A stretch of 64,000 bases of DNA from Acholoe squamosa. Lineage: Eukaryota; Annelida; Polychaeta; Phyllodocida; Polynoidae. Position 1 is the first letter of the stretch. The number at the start of each line of letters is the position of its first letter. Positions 57,554 through 64,000 of this stretch are shown piece after piece. Location of the stretch: NCBI GenBank assembly GCA_949317995.1, contig OX439046.1:35252002-35316001 (forward strand). The letters run 5' to 3'. The notes below the pieces were generated by a model, which had not been told where the DNA came from, ran no database searches, and saw nothing but the letters and a program-made list of their open reading frames with translations. The translations under genes and the position numbers were made by a program.

Positions 57554-60177
57554 TCCACTTAGAAGAAAGAAGAAAAAAATAAGAGAGCCCATATCATATT
57601 ACAGAAATGCGTGCGTGCGTGCATGCACTCTGAGGGATATATCACCAACCTCCTGTCCGTAAAAGCCGAATAAAGATGACGGCAACAAAATTCAGATATC
57701 CTTTTATAAAGTTATTTTCTTACCCACCTGTTGAAGGGTGGAGATGGGCCGGGGCAGGGAAAAACGCTGGAAAAACTGGGAGCTGGGATACTTAAATTGT
57801 GACTTAATGGGGTTTCTGATAACACCTGGGGGCTTTATATTGCTCCACTTTTTACCCCCTTCTCTTCCCAATTCTGTTTCTATTCTATTATGTTACATTT
57901 TCTTATTTCTAGCTGCTAAAAGAAGTGAGTGTTCTCAAGCATGACGCCATTCTGGATAGCACCTAGACTTTAGTTAGTCATTCCTTATAGGTGTTTTTCT
58001 GTCATGGTCTAGTGCGTGTTCTTTACATTTGCCTCATACAATAAAGTATCTTAAAATTCCTTATGGCAGATTAAAACGTCTCTAGGTTTGGAACATGTGG
58101 AGAAACTATTTTTGTTTCTGTTGGCCAACTATATGTTAAAATTACTGTGAAGTTCACTTTGACCCTAGCCCCGAAATTTCTTTCAATCTGACCTGACCTG
58201 TGAAATGGAAAGTTTACATCCAACTACTGTCCCATATTTGCTCATAAAACATCATGAAATGATATGCGTCCCTAAAGAAACCTCCATGGAATTGAGCATG
58301 GTATAGGTCAAGTGTGTCAAGTAGGAAGGGAATATTTACTTAAAAGTTAAAAACGGCCTCTGCCCACCCCTGTCGTGAAAAGGACGACGGAATCCTTGTC
58401 CCAAAGTTGCCAGGGATCCGTCATTATTTTCAGAGATTCCTTGCACCATATGGGGCTTCTTATAGAAACTACACTGGTTCACTGTGAGACAATTGTGGTG
58501 GTTCACTCCTTAGTTTCATGAGGATCCCTGGTAGATTAAACAGTTATTCTTTACAGTGCACCTTCTATCAACATTTAAAGATGTCCATGATGGGACTGAC
58601 ATGTTTATATCTGTAATTCCCCCTATCAAGGACACGTTTCCCATGCATGTACCAATACAAAACAAACATGTACTATGAATCCAGATGGTTTGTAGGAGAA
58701 CTCTTGGTACATGCATCGGTACATGATTTTAGAAGTTGCAAAGCAATTGGAAGTCGCAAGAATTAGATTACTTCTCCATATAGTTGGTCCATATAATTCC
58801 TTAATTGGTTTGTCGTCGAGGATGATATGCCCGGGATGATAGACCTACTTTTTTTTGTATATGTCCAGATATTAGATATGTCCTTGCCACACTAAAGGGT
58901 TTAATAGTGATTTCGGTACAGAAAATACCAGTCCCACTAATTTTCTGGTCATCCGGACCTATTAACATATTTGATTAACATATATCTTTGGTGAAGACCG
59001 ATGTAACTATAATACAGTTTTTTTTTCGCTAAAGACAATCACATTAATACTGTTGGGGAACGCAGGGTTGGATCTAGAGTATTGAGATACCTATATTAAC
59101 AATATTAAAGGGCTAGACCTAGAAAATTGACGATATCAGGCACCTTTCCCCCGGACGTTAACACAATTCAATACATCAATCCCTAACAACGCCAGGAATT
59201 TCTGATAAAACAGAAAATTTGGCAGCTCTGCAATCTCGGCAAGGAACTCGCCAGTAATGCATTCGTGCATCGTGGCAGTTTTTAACAGGTGTAGATCCAT
59301 GTCAGGAACATGTACTTACCCAGCTTTGACCGCCTATAGGAGACCCATTCCACCAAACCCCACCACAAGGTCCTCACCATCTCATGCACCTATGCTCTGA
59401 GGTAACACTCATGGGGCAACCTCATGTCACATAGGTCATGTCGTCATCTCGGCAAAGTGCCCAAATACCAGGTGCCAACCTGCCACAGGCTATAGATGAA
59501 GGTGTATGTGTAGACAGTCACAGGAGGATCCTCATCTAACTTGAAAATACCTATTACTGATTACAATGGCATTGTCTAGTATAGTATCATTAAGTTATCA
59601 CAGTTCGGTACAGAAAATATCAGCCTTAACAGAATACATCTAGCATTCACATAACTGCAACTGATACTTTTGTGGAAATGAACCTATATGTTTGTCAAAT
59701 TTCAAAAGATTCATATATAATATCATATACAAATCCTAATAAATCTAGGTAACACCTGATTGCCGCATTTCTGCAGAACAATAGATTTGGACCAAGCCCA
59801 AGAAAGTCAACTCGATCTCAATGCCAGGATTACCATTCAGAGGGAAGGCGCCTGGTCTTCCAAATATACCGACAACCCAAAACAAATACCCAGGGGCGAG
59901 GCAAGTAATATGGCTCCATTTGGAACCGACGCCATAGCCAAGCCACTCCAATCATGCATCTCTCCCCTGGAAGGTTGCGTACTCACTTCACCTCCTTTCC
60001 TACCTACTGCTGGCAGTTGGTCCTAAGGCAGTAGCCAATGGTAGACTCTTGTGTTATTGTAGAAGGGCGGGAAAAGGGTAAGAGCTAGGCAAAGGTCTAG
60101 GATTGCAAGAATCAATGCTGTGTTAATAACCAATTGTTAATTACAGTTGGATGAAATTACTCATTTCTCATGATCCA
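57554..60177. other. Non-coding host DNA
   Basis: No supported gene. A GTGC tetramer run lies near 57608-57622. The 88-codon frame at 59760-60026 has no motif and overlaps another on the opposite strand. Confidence 0.4.
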
Positions 60178-60191
60178 GGAAAAGTAATATA

Positions 60192-60377
60192 TGATTGATT
60201 GATTGATTTGTGTTTTACAGCACTTTAGCGGCACTAAGTGGCTATCCCGTGCTTCACAGGTTGATAATCTAACAGAGGAATGTGTCAGTGCCCGCGCATA
60301 TACATGTGCACCATACACATCCTGAGGGGATAGGAAAGAGGAGATATAGACCCTTTTAAGTGGGCTACGGAAGCCCG
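60192..60377 (-). mobile_element. SINE-like retroposon, copy 2, 14-bp target duplication
   Basis: Bounded by perfect direct repeats GGAAAAGTAATATA (60178-60191 and 60378-60391). Its 5' half on the minus strand (GGGCTTCC...CACTGACACATTCC) is nearly identical to the copy at 26637-26821. The 3' half is clearly diverged and ends in an (AATC)n tail rather than (ACTC)n. This points to two subfamilies or a shared head with different tails. At 186 bp it is non-coding. Confidence 0.78.
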
Positions 60378-60670
60378 GGAAAAGTAATATAACAGATATC
60401 ACCAGGTTTAATAATGTGCAGAAATTCCATTGTGGGCTGTAACATAAGATAACATTCTTCAGACAGACAACCTCCTCCAGTACCTACACGGTCAGTATGT
60501 ACAAGGAAAAATGCCTGTTGCAGTTCATCAGCGACTGCACTTCATGAGTACAGTTCCAGAGGTAGATCCCTGGAGGCAGTGGGTACGATGGGTGGAGGCA
60601 GACTTCTTTGTGGGAGAAGACAGTTATGGTACACCATTTGGAGAGAAATCACTTTGGAGCCTTACATGGA

Positions 60671-60748
60671 TAGTCCACCAGGCCTCTGTCGCAGAAATTT
60701 ATACAGGAAATGTATGGCCCAATCGCGCGACAGAGGCCAAGTGGACTA
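60671..60748. ncRNA. Long hairpin, possible small-RNA precursor
   Basis: The arms 60671-60692 and 60727-60748 are complementary at 20 of 22 positions, separated by a 34-base loop. The size (78 nt) and near-perfect 22-bp arms are in the range of a microRNA-like precursor. A remnant of a foldback element is equally possible. No family resemblance was recognised, so the class is tentative. Confidence 0.3.
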
Positions 60749-61184
60749 TGGGTTTGCGAATACCTTGTGTGATATCATTTTAAGTACACATTCCTCCTTG
60801 ATGGGTTAGAAATCCTACATATGCAGATACAACCTTGTTGCGCTGAGGCGACGATATATTTCAAGTTTTACAGGAGAGGCAAAAGAAGGTTGCAATTACT
60901 ATAGCACATAGTTGATGCAACCTTATTGCATGGGAGCCTGTGGACATACATATCATAGACAGAGCTTCAATACTTTCACAGAAGGTAGATAAGGACCAAT
61001 AGATTTTAAAACAGAATATTTAACTTAATTTTGCAAAAATGTCAGTTACAACCTTGTTGCACTGTTTGTTTAGTTTTACGTCTGGGGGCCATCGAGGAAC
61101 TCAGACATTCAAGGGTTCTCAGACATTAAGTCCTTTCTTTTCTTTTTGGACAGGTATTTATATGCTGCTTGCCCGACACAGCAG

Positions 61185-61238
61185 TGACCGAATCTATAAA
61201 TGACCGAATCTATGAGATAAATGACCGAATCTATGAGG
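61185..61238. repeat. Short tandem repeat, TGACCGAATCTAT x3
   Basis: Three copies of TGACCGAATCTAT start at 61185, 61201 and 61222, with spacers AAA and GAGATAAA. It is an irregular tandem array of about 54 bp. Confidence 0.8.
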
Positions 61239-63054
61239 AGGGGTGAGGGGGAAAACCGCTACGGGGGCTTCATTCCCCTACTCTTTTCGAAGGATAGCAA
61301 GTGTTCTTTTATTTGCCTGGTCCTATAGGCAGGGCCAGACAAACCACGGCCTTTGATCACTCAGACATGGTTCACTGAGGGGGAATCCCATGGCAAAAGA
61401 CAAGCATGTAGACCCAGGCCCGGGCATATGGACACCAGCTGCCTACACGCTCACCCCAAGCCACAAGAAACCCCAGCTTTGTCGCCTTTTACGAATCTGG
61501 TATGCCCACTGTCAGTATGGAAGGAGATTTCTCCTTGTGGACTCCCAACAAAGTTATTCTGCTCCTCCATGCCCTAACATGAAGGTCCCTACTCCACAGG
61601 GGGATTGTTGCACTGAGGCTACGGTATTATGTGTATACAATATGCTCTACTCCCTCTGTGTATTCCCCTAGCAGTGAAATAGAGGCCGTTTGGGATTGTT
61701 ATAAAATGTTATTGTACTGGCGGAAGAAAATATCTGCTAGTTCAACGAAGGGGTTTTGTATTTATCACTTGATGTAGAAAAGCAGTAAAACACATTAGTG
61801 TCCCATAAACTGGTATTGAGTAGGTGCCATAAGTATAAGTGTCATTAATAAGTGAAACGGCAAAACTGATTCATTCAAGCCAAGAGTCAAGAGAGAATTT
61901 GGCTGGATTGAAGCTCCATAACTCCACAAGTCTTTTCTTCCTTTCCATCCCCTCCCTCAGACCCTACTCGCGCAGCTGCCTCCAGAGTCCGGTGTTACAG
62001 GCTGTAGTGCCAACCGCCTTGGGACATGGTAGGTTTTGAAGTTCAAGCTACCACAAAGAGTGGGGAAGGTAAGAACTGAGTTAACTCACACCACATGGTA
62101 TATATGTGTAGTTGGAGGGGGAGGGAGTCATAACAGATATTTGCAGAAATAACCTATATACACATTGTAGGGTTCAATTTCATGGGTGCCTAATTCGACT
62201 GAGTCTAAGGCAAGGTCAGACCTGATAATGAGAAGGGTATTATAAAGTAAAAGAGAGGGGTATTCTACAGTTAAAGACAAAACTTACATTTTGATATGGA
62301 TTCTTATCATTACGAAAGAGCAGTAATGTTGTTCCACGAATTCAAAGTGAAAAATAGACATGATTACACTTTCATTACTGAACTTACACTGACAGGGTCA
62401 AATGACTGGCAAATTAGAAGTTCATTTTTACATTAATACGCTGTGCCCCAGATCTATTATCACACCGTCTCAAACTGCTAATTTACAGTAACTGAAGGTG
62501 TCTCAAGTATACAGACAAGTAAATACCTTGCCTCAATTAAGTCAAGGACTTTAAATTGGACTAATTTGAAAAGTACAGTTATCGATATCAAGATCGTCAT
62601 CATCATTAATCCTTTTGCTCTTGTTTTTTTTTCTGTGTAGAATTTCAGGATGGCTGACCCTATGACACTCCGTTTAATTATTCTTTTAATGTACTGAATC
62701 AGTTTGATTTACAATACCCATACACACTACTTTTATACCCCTCTGTTCATGCCTGCTATCTGTTGGTCTGTAAGCGGCATAGAAAGACAATATTGGAGTT
62801 ACATGCTCAATCCTGCTCTCTATGACAGATGCAGTAGTCTAAATCGTCTAGGTACGATACCTTAAGTGAACGGGTGTATAGCCTACTAGTACTTGTAAGC
62901 TATTCCGAGGTAGCAGGTTGTCACATGGGCGCCGCCATTGCTGGAGCTTGTTACCAGCGAATTCTACTGATAATACCTATCAGTTGGCCCCCGAAGGACC
63001 GCAGTGAATAGATTGGGGTTCTCTCATTGGCTAATAATTAAACCTGCTAAGTCC

Positions 63055-63057
<3 letters not shown>

Positions 63058-63113
<56 letters not shown>
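63058..63113. repeat. (TA)n microsatellite
   Basis: About 56 bp of pure TA dinucleotide. Confidence 0.95.
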
Positions 63114-63114
<1 letters not shown>

Positions 63115-64000
63115 CTCCATCCCAAGGTACACATACCACATCAAAATAGCAAACTTGTAGGTTAACCCTTACTTAAGATAACACAGAGTGTGTTATATGT
63201 AACTAAGGTTCCTCCCATAAGCCTCACCCAATGGTGTAATATAACACTAAAAATGAATCCTCTAGGTTCTTTTTATACTCTGTACTTTAGTAAACTTGAG
63301 TGGGAGGCAGGAGGCCCTAGTGACATGGCTTACATCTATGGAGCCCTACATAGTATGGTCATTTTTGGTGTATTTGGGTAGTTTGTACTGAATTACAAGT
63401 TCATAGGACAGAAATATCCAACTTGATCTTTTCAATCAGACTTGATGATTCTGTCTTGGTTTGGGGGATCAGTGGGAATAGCACCCATCAGCAATCTGTA
63501 TTTAGTTCTCCCACCCATATCCTCACCAAGGTTATTTATACAATCATATATATGGAACATGGATGATTGTCTGTACGTATTGTTTATGACCTTGGAATAT
63601 GGAGTATGCTGCTCAATCTGAAGTGAAAGGCCTCTTGAAAGATGAAACAATGTCAATGTTGCCTATTACCAAAGTAGCTACAATAACACTCTACATGTAT
63701 ATTGTATAATCTACCATATAGACTATAAAGTAAGTATGTTAGTATGCAGGGTACCACTGTGCCTAGAGGGGGAACTAATCATCAGTCCCTAGCAGTCTGT
63801 GAGTAGTATATGGAGGTCAGTGATAAGTCACAGCTTAGAGACAGGTCAGCACCCCGGGCGTACACCTGACATGTTGCACAGGCCTGACCCCCAACCCAAG
63901 GCACCTGCCTGCATAGAAAAGGGGACCCCAACAGGGCAGGAGGAGGCCCCTTAGAGGATGAAAACTGTGAAAGGAAATGGCTAACAAGGCCCTTTGTAGC
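63114..64000. other. Non-coding host DNA, right edge
   Basis: No gene or repeat recognised. The last about 150 bp become more GC-rich and contain CACCTG words, which could be the margin of something beyond the window. Confidence 0.35.

Larger units (their letters stand above)
60392..63057. other. Non-coding host DNA
   Basis: Apart from the hairpin at 60671-60748 and the short tandem repeat at 61185-61238, no gene is supported. Overlapping frames at 61353-61671 (74 and 93 codons) contain GTCGCCTTTTACGA, a word I associate with molluscan interspersed repeats, so this may be a decayed repeat. Confidence 0.35.

Noticed and set aside
61330-61660. Coding-like frames at 61353-61671
   Set aside because: Two overlapping frames with no family resemblance. 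A word typical of interspersed repeats suggests decayed repeat sequence rather than an exon.

Overview
The window looks like host DNA from a marine invertebrate, most likely a lophotrochozoan and probably a mollusc. It is AT-rich, has long (TA)n microsatellites and many short inverted-repeat elements. It also has two SINE-like copies whose 3' ends resemble tail sequences common in molluscan genomes. The taxon is an inference from repeat style. No host gene marker was recognised, and no tRNA, rRNA or CRISPR array was seen.

The centre (29788-42642, 12,855 bp) is one complete Ty3/gypsy-type LTR retrotransposon on the minus strand. It has two 380-bp LTRs that read identical base for base, a primer binding site matching the 3' end of tRNA-His, a short polypurine tract, and three long open frames in the order gag, pol, ORF3. 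Gag has a long coiled coil, a Gly/Asn/Pro-rich linker, a capsid-like segment and one CCHC knuckle. Pol reads protease, reverse transcriptase, RNase H, integrase and ends in a basic tail with an AT-hook-like motif. Gag and pol overlap in the -1 frame, with a G-GAA-AAC heptamer directly before the gag stop. ORF3 (982 codons from its first ATG) lies where an env gene would be but is not env-like. It has an uncharacterised N-terminal domain, two atypical C2H2-like clusters, a basic RS/RGG-like stretch and a charged helical C-terminus. It is also much more GC-rich than gag and pol. ORF3 is the best candidate here for something undescribed.

Both flanks (1-29787 and 42643-64000) lack any gene I can defend. 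They hold a dense set of non-autonomous elements. These include four copies or fragments of a G-run foldback family with TTA target duplications (Harbinger-like), other TIR elements with TAA duplications, and a 0.9-kb TIR element containing about 27 GACTC/GAGTC motifs in two clusters. There is also a head-to-tail pair of TIR elements, a hAT-like pair, and two SINE-like copies with perfect 11- and 14-bp target duplications. Four (TA)n tracts and several hairpins complete the picture.

How the parts work together: the retrotransposon is the only coding unit. The 5' LTR TATA box would drive a genomic RNA, tRNA-His would prime reverse transcription, Gag-Pol would come from -1 frameshifting, and ORF3 would need a spliced RNA or an internal promoter. 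The GC-rich 0.5-kb gap upstream of ORF3 holds a perfect CRE palindrome and a plausible 3' splice site. The small flanking elements have no coding capacity and would depend on transposases or LINE machinery elsewhere in the genome.
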